Assembly (NCBI GenBank): GCA_025531455.1
Contig: JAMYHL010000025.1
Span: 124,001 to 188,000 of the forward strand
DNA from: Apiotrichum sp. Y4204
Taxonomy: Eukaryota; Basidiomycota; Tremellomycetes; Trichosporonales; Trichosporonaceae
Direction of reading: 5' to 3'
DNA length: 64,000 nucleotides
Shown: positions 46,304 through 59,260 of the stretch, in pieces
Position numbering within the stretch: the first letter of the stretch is position 1
Layout: the number at the start of each line of letters is the position of its first letter
Position numbers and translations under genes: made by a program
Notes under the pieces: generated by a model
Told to the model about the DNA's origin: nothing
Databases searched by the model: none
What the model saw: only the letters and a program-made list of their open reading frames with translations

Positions 46304-47550
46304 GGACGAGCGTCACTCGGTCGACGCCTCGTCTCGTTTTACCACCTCTGTTCCCGATACTTCCCCCGATGCCTCGACACCAAGATCCCAAGACAGCCAT
46401 GGCGTCGGGGCATTTCGCTCCCCACCACTGGGTCGAGAACGTGTGTGGGGCAACGAGCACATGGGCAAGGACGCGCCGGCGGGCCCAAGCGCCCGGGCCC
46501 ACTGCCGCAGTTGCTGGCAATCTGCAAGCTGCGAGGCTAGGGACTGCTCCGACCCCGACGATGATGCTGCATGACATGGGCATGTACATGAACTGTTGGG
46601 ATGCGGCCATGACGCGGTGTTCTGGGCCGTTGCTGTTCTTGTGCGTGATCTGGCGATTCGGCGAAATTATGTTGCGAAGAATGAGCAAACTGTTTTTTTT
46701 TTGTTCACGGTGGTTCGCCGGCTGGTCGCCGGTGGGCCGGGATGGCCGGGATAGATCGGGACGTCCGCGGCGGGGGGCCGATGGGCTGAACATGTGCTGT
46801 TGTGCTGCTTCGTGCCTTGCCCAGCTGGCCCAGCTGCTCGAGATCTGATTCCGGCTCCAATCGGGCCGGTAGGCGTCCTGACGGATAAGACGCCGGGATA
46901 AGCCTGGTGGTTACTTTGGTAGCTGTGGTGCTGACAGGGTCGAGCCAGGGCAGAGGAGCAGAGACATGACGAGTGAGAGAGACTCCTGAACAGGCGGTGT
47001 CTGAGATTATGAGGGGCATGGGAGGAGAGGCGGATAAGAGATAGCTACCGCCCAGCGGCTTCAGGAGGGGGAGGCAGCCGCGCTCATCAGCCAAGGCCCA
47101 CTTGTCAACATGCGTCAGGTCCAACAACAGACAGAGTTACCCCGCAAAAAAAAAACACAGACCCGGCTAACAAGGAAAAGAAAGCGAGGCGCGACCCTGG
47201 GGCCACGGCCCCGACTTGGAATGAGCCCCGGCCGACCCGTTTTTGAACACTCGGAAGTCCTGCAAGCTCTCTCCATATAGAGCCTGCTGTCGGCGCTATC
47301 TTGCACAACTTTTCCTCTTTATCGCATCACCACTCCAGACCCATCTTGCGGCTCTGCTCGTATCCGATCCATCCGAGTCATTAGCGCCAGTCCTCATCTA
47401 CCACATCAACAGCTACTCGGCCGCCGCACACCGAGCAGTTACTGCCAGCACATCTGCACATCGCATCCCGGTCCAGACCTCTCCATCAACCGATCATTAT
47501 CTTGCGATAAACGAGACCGCTTAGAACCGGTTCTTGTGGCCGTTCTCTGC

Positions 47551-47557
47551 TATATAA
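47551..47557 (+). promoter_or_regulatory. TATA box of the 194-aa protein gene
   Basis: TATATAA, 65 nt upstream of the start codon. Confidence 0.5.
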
Positions 47558-47615
47558 CAACAAACGACCTTGACCATTTTTTCGCCACCCATCATATCAC
47601 AGACAATCGCCTACA

Positions 47616-48257
47616 ATGGAGGACCTCATCGCTAGTTTCTCCGTTTCCCACATGTCGCAGGAGAATTTGGACCTCGAGATGGTCAAGGTGAGTTGACTTG
47701 TGCCACTAGGATTGATCAGCGTGCAGTGCCACTAACACACACAGGAACACCTCGCGCGTACACTTGTCGTCCCCGCGTCGCCTTCCGCTGCGTCAAGCGA
47801 TGGCAGCTCTCTGCCGCGCACGCGCCCCCCGTCGCTCTCGCTCTCCTCTCTGCAGGGCTTCACCTTCGACACCTCGTCGCAGCCCCTTCCCTCCCCCACT
47901 GCCAACTACCCCCAGTTCTCGTTCGCAGCAACCCAGCCCCCGTCGTACTCGTCTTCCCTCACCTACCCCGCTTACGAGGGGTACAACGGCTACGAGGATG
48001 AGGCGTCTCTGTCTGCAGCATTCGCCGGCGACGCCTTTGCACCGATGTGGGAGAAGCAGGCCGCTGCCGCAGCTGCACCTGCGGACCAGTGGCGTGCCTT
48101 CCACGAAAAGTCACAAGCCCAGTATGGTATTGTCAACGTCGAGCCCCAGCAGGAATACGTCAACGACAATGACGAGAGCATGGACGAGGACGCAGCCGAG
48201 GATCTCCTAATCGACGAGGAGGAGGCCGTCAACAGCGGCTACACGTCTACGTGGTAG
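47616..48257 (+). CDS. unrecognised 194-aa acidic protein
   Basis: Two exons (47616-47687 and 47745-48257) join in phase. The start MEDLIASFSVSHMSQENLDL is followed by EMVKEHLARTLVVP. A long middle part is rich in Ser, Pro and aromatic residues (PSYSSSLTYPAYEGYNGYED). A short block, DQWRAFHEKSQAQYGIVNVE, may be structured. The tail is strongly acidic (DNDESMDEDAAEDLLIDEEE) and the protein ends in Trp. Codon choice is that of a well-expressed gene, and it has a TATA box, a clean intron and a pyrimidine-rich 3' region. I do not recognise the family. The composition would suit an intrinsically disordered nuclear or RNA-associated protein, but that is a guess. Confidence 0.75.
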
Positions 48258-51200
48258 TCGAGTTTCGGTACTTGTCACGCCCTTCTCGGTCACACCCGCA
48301 TCCGCACCCCTGTCCTCGACTGGACATTCTTTCTCCTTGTGTTTTCTTTTCTCTTCTTGGGCTCCACTCGCTCCCTCCTGTGCCCCCCCCCCATGTTGTT
48401 TACCTCGTCATTCCTCGTTACGACCCTCCCGCCACGATCACCCCTCTCGCTACGGACCTTGTCCCCATCCCCACACTCCTCATAGACACTTAATCTTAGA
48501 CATCACCACTGCCATTGTACACCACGTTGTAGAGAGTAGGAAGAAGCGAAGCGCCAAGCGCGAGACAGAAGCAGAAGCGCAGTACAACACCATGCATACA
48601 ATCAGAGCCACTGTGGGTCCAAGCTCAAACTCAACGTAGCAGCTGTGGAGTGGGAAAGGTCCCCGCCGGCACGGCACGGCGGGCCGCCCTGCCACACTCG
48701 TCGACGGCACACGCCACCGCTCCCAGATAGCACACGCACGTTGTCCACAACATGCCACATATCCATCGAGTAACTCTGTACTCTGTCGGCCTGCGAGTGC
48801 GCGTCACGTCCCACATCCCAGCCAGCGGGGATGGCACGGATGGTTGCCACGTTCCCATGTTCACACGACCGCGTAGCCCGCCCGCTCTGATGGTCACGAG
48901 CGATCTCAAGGCCGCGAAGCGGAGCAACTGGAGTCTGGAGCAAGCATCACAACGATCGGCACCGGGTGTTTGCGCGCCGGAGTCGAGCTGCAGATACCGT
49001 CTGATAGCGTGTGCCACTTCACCCGGCGACCGCACGATTGCACGATTGCGCGACTGCACTCGGCGACATTATCAAGCGAATCCACGGCAGATCCATCTTT
49101 AGATCGTTAGGGGATAACGATCGCGTCTCGGTTCTGTCGCGCGCCCGGCCGAGATGCTTGATTCTAGCTGGAAGATGCAATTTGCTAGTCGCTGCATTAG
49201 CACGAGCGGGATCGTCGCGGCCGGGTCGTAACCGGCTGTTCTGTCCGAGAATGGACACACTTTCGATCCTACCTCGCGGCCTCGCGGCGACCAGTAGGAA
49301 ATCCCACCGGTGCCAAGGTGCCAGTTGTGCTCATATCGCGCGGATGTGGTACCATGCTCTCTAGCTCTCTAGTGCGGCACCCTTCTCCGTGGCTGGGAAG
49401 CTTAAACCCGGCGAAATCATGCAGTACCGCACAATGCGCAGAACTAAACAATCGATGGTTAGCCTGCGATCAGGAGATTGGAAACGCAAAGAATAAAATA
49501 AAATAATACACAAGGCTCGGCTATCACGACCAGTTGCGACTACTGATTCTGCTCCGCGTTATTGTTCATTGTCCTGTCGTTGTCATTGTGCATTGTATGC
49601 AGCATTGTCTGCTGAGCACATGTGTGGTGCAGCCCTCGACCCTCGATATTAGTCTGTGCGCTAGCCCCACCCGCACATTATAGTTTGCTCCCCCATTGTC
49701 CACTACCATTGTTGTGGGTGGGAAACCCTTGTCCATGATAGCAGAACGTCCAGCAGGAGCCCTGGCGCCACCGAGCCCACAGCCTTGATCCATTATTTTG
49801 TGCATCTCGCGAGTACGTCCCAAGATGCATCTTTATCGGGCCCTGCATCCCCATGTTGCGTGCTGTGCGGCCGAGGCTTGCTTGGCGGAGCACAGTTGTC
49901 GAACGAGATCGGACATCGAAGCGGCCGGACATGCGGACACCGTATTCCCCCGGTGCCATGTGTAGCTCGAGTATCATGTCGGATCGGGTGTCCCACTGCC
50001 AACGCAATGACTCAGGCCATTGCACTCCCACAGCGCAACGCACAACACAATGCGATGATCGCGATTGCATGATTACACGACAACGCCGGCGTCTGCACTC
50101 CACAAACCTAGTTTCTGACCTCTGTACCTGCTGGGATTGACATCGGATGGGGGTGGGATGTCGGAGTCCAGATTCCGGACACTAGTAACTGCTCGCCATT
50201 CGCTGTCCGTTGTTCATGTTCGTTGCTCGTTGCGTGGGAACTTGACTTACGCTGCTCCGCGCTCCACATCTGCTGTTCTGCCGAACTCCAATGCCATCGA
50301 CAACTAGGTTTTGCGCTCCAACGACCCGCGGCCACACACATGTACTGAACTGTACCCGCCGCAGTCGCGTCGGATGCGCATAGGTGGCATGGAGTCGTAA
50401 CGCGCATAGTCGCGTCACGTCCTCGTCCTCGTTTCGTGACGCATACCCCACACAAATAGACAGACATGCATGTGGGGACCGCGGTTACTGCCCAGATGGC
50501 GGTTGTCCACATGGGTGGAAAGCCAAGCGAAGTCGAGGGCGGTGGGGCACAGACAGTGCGCAGATCAGTGTGGATGATGATCCGCGTTTATGATCCGCGT
50601 CTCGTACATTCCTCGCTAGCCGGACGCGCATGATCGTCGTCATCACGCGCTCCACCAACCGCCACAGCTCCACTAGACGCTCTCGACTCTGGCGATTCTG
50701 GACTTGGGACGGTAAAGCTGAAGCGGAATGTACTGGCCGCTGGCCACGGCTGGGGTGGTTCGGGAAAATCCCGCAAGATTCGTTTTGGATTAATTAAGGC
50801 CCGCGAGCCCCACATGCCCGGCCTTGGCGACACGCGGCACCGGAGCGGTATGACCGGCATGGCCGGGATGGCCCGCACTAGCCACACGACACATAGCACC
50901 GGCCCACCGCCGACGCCGGCCCGCCCGGGAGATCCATGTTGTCTGCGCATGGTTCACGGTGGGCGCAGCGGGGCAGCGGTCGGCCAAAACGCCGGTCGGT
51001 GGCCGCGTCGCTGGCAACCGCGGCAACCGCATGCACCCCGGCCGGTGGGGCTGCCGCCTTGGTACAACAAACACGGTCCGCGGTTCGGGCGTTTGGAGAC
51101 CGCCGATACAGGGTGTATTTTCGTCCTTGAACAGCATGGGCGATCCATATCGGTTAATTCTATGGGCATTCACTTCACCCGGGAGATACCGCCCGCACCG

Positions 51201-53261
51201 TGGCGGATGAGAAACCCGAAGCGAAGCGATACCCGCTCCAACACGCTCCAATGCGCTCCACAGCCCACTATCCATCGCTTGCACCGCGCTTGCTGTGACG
51301 ACACGCCGGGAAACATGCCACACGCCGACATGTACCGGCGCATCGAGCGGTTATCTGATTTGGACCTGCGAGCTGCTCGTGCGAGTTCTTCCAGGCGACG
51401 CGTTTCGCGACTGTCTACATCCAAGCGCGGCCAAGCGGCCAAAAGTGGATGCACGAGGTACATGTCGGTATGGCCAGAGATCAAGGGATCGTGCTGGGGC
51501 ATGCGGGATCTCCATGCCAATGCCGATCTCTGCACATCACATCTGCATGATCTGCGTCATGTTGCCCATCGGTAAACTCGCGAATACCGAGTCGCCTGCC
51601 GCATTCGTGATCACGGCGTTCATGATAGAGCGCATCGGTCGGCTTCTTGGCGCGGCAAGGATGCTCTCGTGAGCGCAGCTTAGGCGCTGGCAGATCGTCA
51701 CTACTGATGAGTCACTGATGGATCAGGCTGCCGCCGGGTGATGCGCAGCCGTCGACTACCGACACAGAGCTTCAGACTTGCCGCGAGGCATAACCGTAAA
51801 GGCATGGTTGCACCGCACTCTCGAGGCGAGTCCAGTCGTGGAGTGTATGACATCTTTTCTGACCGCATCTCTCTCCCAACATATCTGTGCGGCTTGGGGG
51901 GGTCATCTCGCAACCTCGGCCCGGTCTCGCTAGTTTCGCGGTTCGTCTTCACGCCGAACCCAAGTCGGAACTCAGGCCGGAAGACAGAGTTTGCCGCTTA
52001 GCGCTCGATTCCGAGAGTTGGTCCCGATAAGATTTGGAGCGCTTCCGCAGAAAAGATCCCATAGGCTGCCTGGATGAGGGTTTATCTCATCGGACTTGGG
52101 GCGTGGGCAGGTGTGGAGCTCCGAGTGGGGCCGGAGCTTTTTCATTGCGTTATTGTCTGCGTGTGGCGTGCTGCATTGGGCATTGTACACAAGGTTTAGG
52201 CTTTGCTGGCAGTGATAGGAGCACATGTCCACTCGGGACGCGTTCGGCAAGGATAGACGAGAGACTCGGAGCAACTGCGCGGATGTGGACAGCGTGGAGC
52301 ACCGCGCACCTGGGCACGACAAAGTCCGATGACCATGGCCATCGAGGTCCCATGGTCATGGTCGGGCACGATCCCGGGATCCCACGGCCCACGATCCGCG
52401 GTGCACTGGACCATGTACCATGTGCCCACTCTCGCCGACTACGGCCGGCGGGTTGAAGATTGCTGGTTCGCCAGAAATCGTGGCGTAAGCCGCCGTGTAG
52501 CTGGGCACAGAGTGGCCCCGCTCGGGGTCTGTCGGCTCCGATGCACCCCCGATGCCAGGTACTACATAGACTGGGTTTGCCCCGGAATCAGTCCGGAATG
52601 CCAAGCGAGACCACAACAGAGCTCAGAGTGGGTGGGTGGAGTGGCGAGATAGGCGCGGTCGTCGCACACAGTGGGCCGGACAATGTGGCGCGTGGAGCTT
52701 GGCAGGCTTGGAGCTGCTGGAACATGTGGTGCATGGTGCAACTGTTGATAGGGTGTTCCGAGTCTTACCACCGGGCACCGGCCAATACCGCAGCTAACCG
52801 CCGCATGCTGCACGGCACACGAGCTCCGCACAGTTTTCCGACGAGGAGCGCGTGAGCACGCGCTTCCACTCACAAGAGCACAAATCCGACTGCTTGGCAC
52901 GCTGGAGCACTTGGCGCGTAGAGCATATGCGCAGACACCATGCGGGTCATTTGGTGCTGGAATTCACCGAACGCCGTTCCGAGACGGCTGGCGATGGTGC
53001 CGAGTAGGCTGCTCTCGGCCCACCATTCCTCGTTCCAGGGGGCAGATGACCTCGTCCATACTGGCAGTTGACCGAGCTTTACACTTCATGTGACCTTGCC
53101 GACTTGCTTTCTAGATGAGGCATGTGGGGCTGGGAGGTGCCGCGTGACCCATCGCCTTTGCCGTCGTTAGGCGACTATCAGAGTTCATTCCAGAATCTAG
53201 ACGGGTAGTCACCTCCTGTTGGCATGTGATTCTCGAAAAGCGATAACCGCCGGTAGTCTCC

Positions 53262-53298
53262 ATCTGCTCCGATCTGCTCCATCTGCTCCATCTGCTCC
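53262..53298. repeat. tandem repeat, 9-nt unit x4
   Basis: Four copies of atctgctcc; the first two are separated by a single G, the rest are contiguous. Confidence 0.85.
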
Positions 53299-55490
53299 GG
53301 TCGCGGCGCTGCCCACCGGTTCCGATCCAGCGTGTGTTGCGGCGGCACTGGCCGGATCCGAGTGGTGCTGGCCATTGGATGCGCGTTGCTTTCAACAAAA
53401 GAGCCCATGGAGATGACCGGCCCACGTTGGAGCATTGTGAGCTTGTGACCAGGCCGTGGTACCGTGGTCTTATCGCGACGCCCCGATGGCGAGCTCCGAG
53501 CTCACATGACCCGGAGGTGTGTTTGCTCCGATATCACGAGCGAGCGGCGGAATGGCGGCGCGTACCGCGACCGCGTGCGTGATTTTCTATTCTCTGCCCA
53601 CAATCGCGCTAAGAAAACTTCCATTTCCAAAATCAATCGCGTCGGCGGACACCCACAATAGACACAAGAGATCAGGTGCTTATCGGCACATGACCTGCTA
53701 GCGCCGGTGTAGAAATGTGTGTTTTGCAATGCAGCTCCAAGTGATAGCGTTAGCGCGCATGCATGACGGGCAGTGTGGCATCATCAACGATGGCGCACAT
53801 GATGATCGTTGCAAACGCCTTGCCGATCGGAGCGAGCTTTTCGACACTATCGAGGCGATGGCCGGCAGCGGCGATGAGCGATGTGCGCTCGCCCATTGTG
53901 ATGCTCGGCGCCGACCTCCGCAACGAGTTCCGCCGTCCATGATATGAAATCCTATTTGTCCAACGTTCCTCGTGGAGCTTGCAACAGGCTCCACTCTACA
54001 CGCTATCTGATTGTTTATCCCTATCTGTGCCTTTGTGGAATTGCCACCCAATCTCCAGTTCCAAGTCGTTATCCTGGTCGCCAAGTCCGGCATCGGAGCG
54101 CAACATCATCTATCCTCATGATCCAGTCGGCGCCACTCCATGAACCAGCCGCAGCCATTGTGCCTGGTACGCCCCGCCGATAAGCACACCATGATCATGG
54201 ACCGGTCGCGGCCTATCGGATACGTCACTTATCGCACAGGTCCACCAACCCACTTGCACACTTGTTGTGCTCAGATTAGCCCGGTCGCGCTCGATGACGA
54301 ACGACGTCGCCTGATCGATCGCGAGGTCACCTGATCGTTCCGGGCTAGAGCCTATCTGGTGAGCACGTGCACGGATTCGGATCCGGGAATGATGTGCTGA
54401 TCGTGATGGCGAGCACGCCCGTTTGGATCACCTCGCCGTTGTGTTAGCGTCGCTCCACTCGCGTCGCTTCATGCCTCACATTCCTTTAAGGTGCACACGT
54501 GCACATGTGATGCCATAGTGCACATGTTTACGGTCACGGGAACAGGTGCCTGGCGTGGAGCCGGTCGTAGCTCGCCGTTACCCTCCCATCGGCACGCTGC
54601 AACCATCGCATCTTGCCGATGGCGACGCTTCGAATACGCGTTTGGGCGCTGTCTAAAGGGTGGCCACCGCCGCAGATGATTCATTGGCCGCCATCGAACG
54701 CATGCGCCGCGTCACTCGGCTGCAGAATGCACATATCGCAATTTGGGATCGCGTATCGGAGAGCATCGAGTAGCTCGCGGTCAGGTGCGACGTCATGTGC
54801 TGACCCCGGCGCCGCACATACCGCACGCTTCGACAAAGATCCGATGGTGGGACTCGCCGATGTTGAGAGTATACGGAACGTGCGCGTTTTGCTATTCCGA
54901 CACGCTCGGCACCCGACTGGACAAGAGACAGCGGCGTCCGCCGCTGACTGATGAGGTCCTCCGACTCTTTCATCCGATGCAACAATGTCCGGGGGCGGCA
55001 GTCTCCACCTTCGCCTTGCTCCGATTCTCGGATGTCAAGTGACGATCTCGCTAATCGTGTGATACGTTGTTTGTGGAATCGTGGATTGTGGAGATTACCG
55101 CCAACTGAGTTTTCGCTCATTCGCTCCCCCGATGGCCATGGCCGCTTATCGGCGGTCTTGTTTGTAACACCACATATCGCTACGGTCGCCACCCCAGCCT
55201 GGGCGAGTGGGCGCACATCGCCAATCGGTGATCAGCTGAGCGATTTGGACGCCGGAGTCCCCGTGGTGGTTGTCGACGGCAGTGGCGAATGCTGCACTCG
55301 AATAATATTACAACCAGCAACAATCCCGCGGTGGTGCCTCCGAGGATGGCTGCACCGCGGGCTGGCCCCGCCGCGTTGCCGGCGCGAGCCTACCGGTCTT
55401 GCTCACCGGTCGTTGCCTGTTGCTGCCGAGCACCGTGCTTATCACATACCCACTAACTATACTAACCGACTCATTCCGCATGACCGACAG

Positions 55491-55515
55491 ATGCCGCATG
55501 CCGCATGCCGCATGC
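55491..55515. repeat. tandem repeat, 7-nt unit x3.5
   Basis: Consecutive copies of atgccgc with no mismatch, ending in atgc. Confidence 0.85.
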
Positions 55516-57301
55516 TGTCGGGATCCAGACTATGATTGACATCATGTGCTGTCCCCACGATATGCAAAGTGGACCGTCCACTCGGGAGCAGAGTCCAAAC
55601 AATCCAAACGTACAAGCGTTGCCCACTTTCGACTATTTGGCACATGTGGGCCCAATCTTCTGGATTTCTGGATGATCATCGCGCACCAATCAACCTGCGA
55701 ACCGTGGTTCACGATCACCCACGCATCCGAGGTTCACCTTCGTTTACCGATCGCGGTTCGGGATTCCTCACGCTCGGTAAATGGGTCGGCGCATTCTACT
55801 GCGTCGGTGCATCTGCGTCGGTGCATCCCACCATCCTCCATTGTGGTGCAGCCCGGACCGAGATCCCGAGGTCGGGTATGCGGGTCGGGGACTCTCCGTT
55901 CTAGATGCCGATGTGGGCTACTTGCACCCGATGTCGAACTCGTCAGACTCTGCGGACCGATATTCCGTGGAGGACAAAGTCCGTCGTCGGACATCGCCAC
56001 CACTCAACGACTGAGCCGGAAACTCCGCGCGGAAGGTGTCGCTCCGCCCCGGGACACTGGCCGCCGGCCAGTGTCCATGCAATCACCCAGTTTGCCGCAT
56101 GAATATCCCGCAGCGGATAATCGTCGTCGTCGGGTCGTTGCTGGGTACCGTCAGATAACCGCCCGAAGTCGGGATGCCGATGCGTTTTCTTAGTATGAGT
56201 GTCGAAAGAGATATCGACAGATCGTTGTCTCGGCGCTTTGATCGGCGTCATTTGTCCTAAGCGAAGGCGCACACACATGGTGCCGTCTCGCTTGTCTTGG
56301 ATTCTCAGTTTCTCGCCGAGCGATGAACCATGTCACCGGGTTCGCCTCGTTCGTCGGAACAGTGAGTGCAGTTTGTCCACTTTCTATCTCGCCTCCCCGA
56401 GCATCTGCGAACAGTCGCAGGGGTGTGCCAGTCCCTACGACCTTGTTTGCGAGTTCTCCTGATGTTCGGCGGGCAGTTCACAGGCGAGCATTGTGATCTC
56501 GCGTGGCAACGCGTTCGTCACGCCCAATACCGAGCTCAAGTCTCTCGGTACCCCTGTAAGAGCCCGTCATGCTGTCCAGCTCGTTGGTGAATGCCGTTGA
56601 TGATCGTGGTATAAGATTATTCTTTTTTTTCATTATTATTTTTTTTCCGTCTCTTCCACCCTGTTTCGTTCCCCTGGGCCTCAGTTGAAACGTGCTCTGG
56701 AAGTATCCTCACATGTTCATTCGGGAATATAATTGTAGAGGCGCATCTCGTTCCATCCCGGTCAGTCTAGTCAGAAGTCACACACGTCAGAAGGAATGCA
56801 GCCCATACCGCCCACTGGTCCAGGGGTTGTGTACAATACCACTGTGGATAGTTGCGATTTTAGAATACTGTCATTCACGCACGCCTGCACCGTAAGCCCT
56901 GTATGTGGGGGACTATCAGCTGCGATACTGCCCGACCACGACAAGAAGCGCGCCAGCTAGTCCGTGATGGCCTCTGCGTTCCTTTTCACTGGTTGTCCTT
57001 CTCACACCCGCTTTCTGCGCACAAAAATATTTACACTTGAGATCTTGACAAAACAGTACCACTAGCAAAGCATCCTCGTCGCGCTCTGTGGGTCGACACA
57101 ATCCCATAAAGTGCCTGCCACAGAGACGGTCCAAGCGCCACAGATGGAATACTCCTGGGGCGTTCATCCTTTTGCGTGCTGTAGCCTAATTGTAACATGC
57201 TCCGCCGTCCGCGACGAATTGCGAGCTCAGTGTGCCGCTGTCCAAGGTTCGATTCTGAGACAATCTTCTCCATAGCCGGAGTTCGGAGAGGGCAGACTGG
57301 T

Positions 57302-57348
57302 GGACTACGGACCACGGACCACGGACCGACGGACCGGCGGACCGGCGG
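57302..57348. repeat. minisatellite, 7-8-nt unit x6
   Basis: Units ggactac, ggaccac, ggaccac, ggaccgac, ggaccggc, ggaccggc in series, about 300 nt upstream of the MFS transporter gene. Confidence 0.85.
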
Positions 57349-57650
57349 CCTCGCTCGGCCGTATGGTTCACCCGCCACGGATCTCCCGCCACCAACTTGT
57401 CAGCGGTCAGACAGTCAGACGACCTTGCTACTGTTCTTTTTTTAAAAGGCACTAAAAAACCAGCACCTCGGTGTCTTGATGCTCCCAGTCCTCGGGCATG
57501 TCCGATGCGTCTCCACACACACTCGGGAGGCCGTTAGCAAGTACCCATAACGGCAGTTTGCATGAAATCATTCATCATCATCATCTACCACTTACCCATC
57601 TCCCCACACTTGATGACGCGCCGCGCGACTGATGGACATCCCCCGCGGCC

Positions 57651-59260
57651 ATGACCACGCCGAGCGATGAGAAGTACTCCGACACAGTGTCCACCGACGC
57701 CGCTGCCGAGGCGGCGGCGCGCGAAGAAGACGCGGAAAAGGGCCGCCTTGCGCTCCACGAGGTGCCGCTGGACCGCGAGCCCGAGGACGCCCGCGACTAC
57801 CCCGACGGCGGGTATGGCTGGGTTATTGTGGCGTGTGGCTTTCTTGTGCGTGAGGAGTAAATGTTGCGCGCGTTGAAAGGACTTTGTCGGCCGCAACGTC
57901 TGACATTATTTTACCCTCCGATTCTAATGCTAATACTTGTAGCTCAACTTCTCCACATGGGGGATCAACACGGCATTTGGCATTTATCTCAGTTTCGACC
58001 TGACGCACAACAATTTTCCGGGCGCCAGGGATATCGACTTTGCGTTCATCGGCTCGCTGTCGCTAAGTCTCGCGCTGGCGGTCGCCCCGCTGAGCAACTA
58101 CATTTCCAAGACGTTCCACTGGCGCTACTCGCTGTTCGCGGGGGCCGTGTGCCTCGTCGTCGGCCAGGTCCTTGCCGGCTTCTCCGTCGCCATCTGGCAG
58201 CTGTACCTCACCCAGGGCGTGCTTTTTGCTGTTGGCCTGGGACTGACAATGGTCGTGACTGGCCCGATCGTCACGCAGTGGTTTGGCATCAAGCGTGCAT
58301 TCGCGGTCGGCATCGTCTCGGCGGGTAGCGGCGGCGGCGCGCTCTTCTACTCGAACATTACGCGCATTACCCTCGAACACGTCGGTCGGCGATGGGCCTG
58401 TGTGATCAAGTGAGTGACCGAAGTGGGTGTGAGGGGAGGAGACTAACGTGGCCCAGTGGCTGTCTTTCCGGCGCCGGCATGATACCTGCAATCCTCCTAT
58501 TCCGAAGTACGTGCGCCGGGTGGCCGAGCATAGAATTATAGGACTGGAGCTCACGCACAGCACGCGCAACGCACCTCAAAGTCCGCTTCGAGCCGTTTCA
58601 GCCGGCATATTTCAAGAACCCCGGATTCGTGTGCATGTGTCTCTGGGGCGGCTTTATCTCGTTTGCCTACGCGATCGGCATCTATACCGTCCCGACATAC
58701 GCGGTACAGGGCCTGGGTCTGACGCAGAAAGACGGCTCGACGCTGCAGGTATGTCGCCCGCTGAGGCTATTACTCACCGTCAGTCCATCCTCGCGGCAGG
58801 ACAGATCATCGGCCGCCCGGCATCAGGCTTTATTCTCGACAAGGTGGGACGGTTCAACGGCGCGATCGCGACGACGCTCCTTGCCTCCATCTCGTGTCTG
58901 GCAGTATGGCTTGTCGCCGACTCGTTCGCCGTGCTCGCCGTCGCGGCGTTCTTGCAGGGCGCGAGCTCGGGCGTCTTCTGGAGCACGTGCCAGGCGCTCC
59001 TGACGGATCTGGTCGGTATCCGGGACATGGCGAGCGCGCTGTCCATGCTGTGGCTGAGCATCGTTGCGCCTGCGACCGTGTCCGCACCGATTGCGATCTG
59101 GCTCACCAACTACTCGCGCGACACGCTGCACATGCACGGCACGGCCGCGTTCCGCTACGGCATCATCTTTGCGGGTCTCGCGTTCTTTGCGTCCGCGGTG
59201 AGCCTGTATGGCACGAAGAGGTATCTCCAGGGCGACTGGCGGTTGTTGAGAAAGTATTAG
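57651..59260 (+). CDS. MFS monocarboxylate-type transporter
   Basis: Five exons (57651-57845, 57943-58409, 58457-58506, 58561-58748, 58784-59260) join in phase to 458 aa. After an acidic cytosolic N-terminus, DYPDGGYGWVIVACGF marks the first membrane span of the MCT/MCH family (DG(G)xGW motif). About twelve hydrophobic segments follow, including FIGSLSLSLALAVAPLSNYI, the loop TQWFGIKRAFAVGIVSAGSG and, in the second half, GRPASGFILDKVGRFNG. Fungal members (Mch-like) carry varied substrates: monocarboxylates, riboflavin, or unknown compounds. The cargo cannot be inferred. It is a plasma or internal membrane protein. The 50-nt third exon is small but preserves phase. Related minisatellites lie on both sides of the gene. 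Confidence 0.93.

Larger units (their letters stand above)
45619..47615. other. intergenic region with one doubtful frame
   Basis: Two kilobases between PI31 and the next plus-strand gene. It includes a doubtful minus-strand frame (45725-46303), poly(T) and poly(A) runs at 46694 and 47147, and the promoter of the following gene. Confidence 0.5.
48258..57650. other. 9.4-kb region without a recognisable gene
   Basis: All frames are short, run on both strands and lack motifs; the longest (50814-51575, 253 codons) has the composition of random translation. I found no reverse transcriptase, integrase or transposase motifs, no long terminal or inverted repeats, no tRNA with both internal boxes and no rRNA. 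Base composition by eye is mixed rather than AT-rich, with frequent GATC and CGATC words and several short direct repeats. It may be a centromere, a source of long non-coding RNA, eroded transposon sequence, or simply a gene desert. Confidence 0.5.

Noticed and set aside
46249..46848. 199-codon plus-strand and 206-codon minus-strand frames
   Set aside because: They overlap each other and read like translated non-coding DNA (Trp/Met/Cys-rich, ends in homopolymer-derived Phe run).
50814..51575. 253-codon frame in the gene-free stretch
   Set aside because: High Arg, His, Met and Cys with no ordered segments; overlapping frames of similar size run on the opposite strand.
52370..52382. palindrome atcccgggat and repeated ccatggtcatggt as a possible transposon end
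   Set aside because: Too short, no matching partner repeat and no transposase frame nearby.
57240..57265. B-box-like ggttcgattct
   Set aside because: The T stem does not pair and no A box lies upstream.
57302..57348. CRISPR-like array
   Set aside because: Units of 7-8 nt without spacers are an ordinary minisatellite, and the DNA is eukaryotic.
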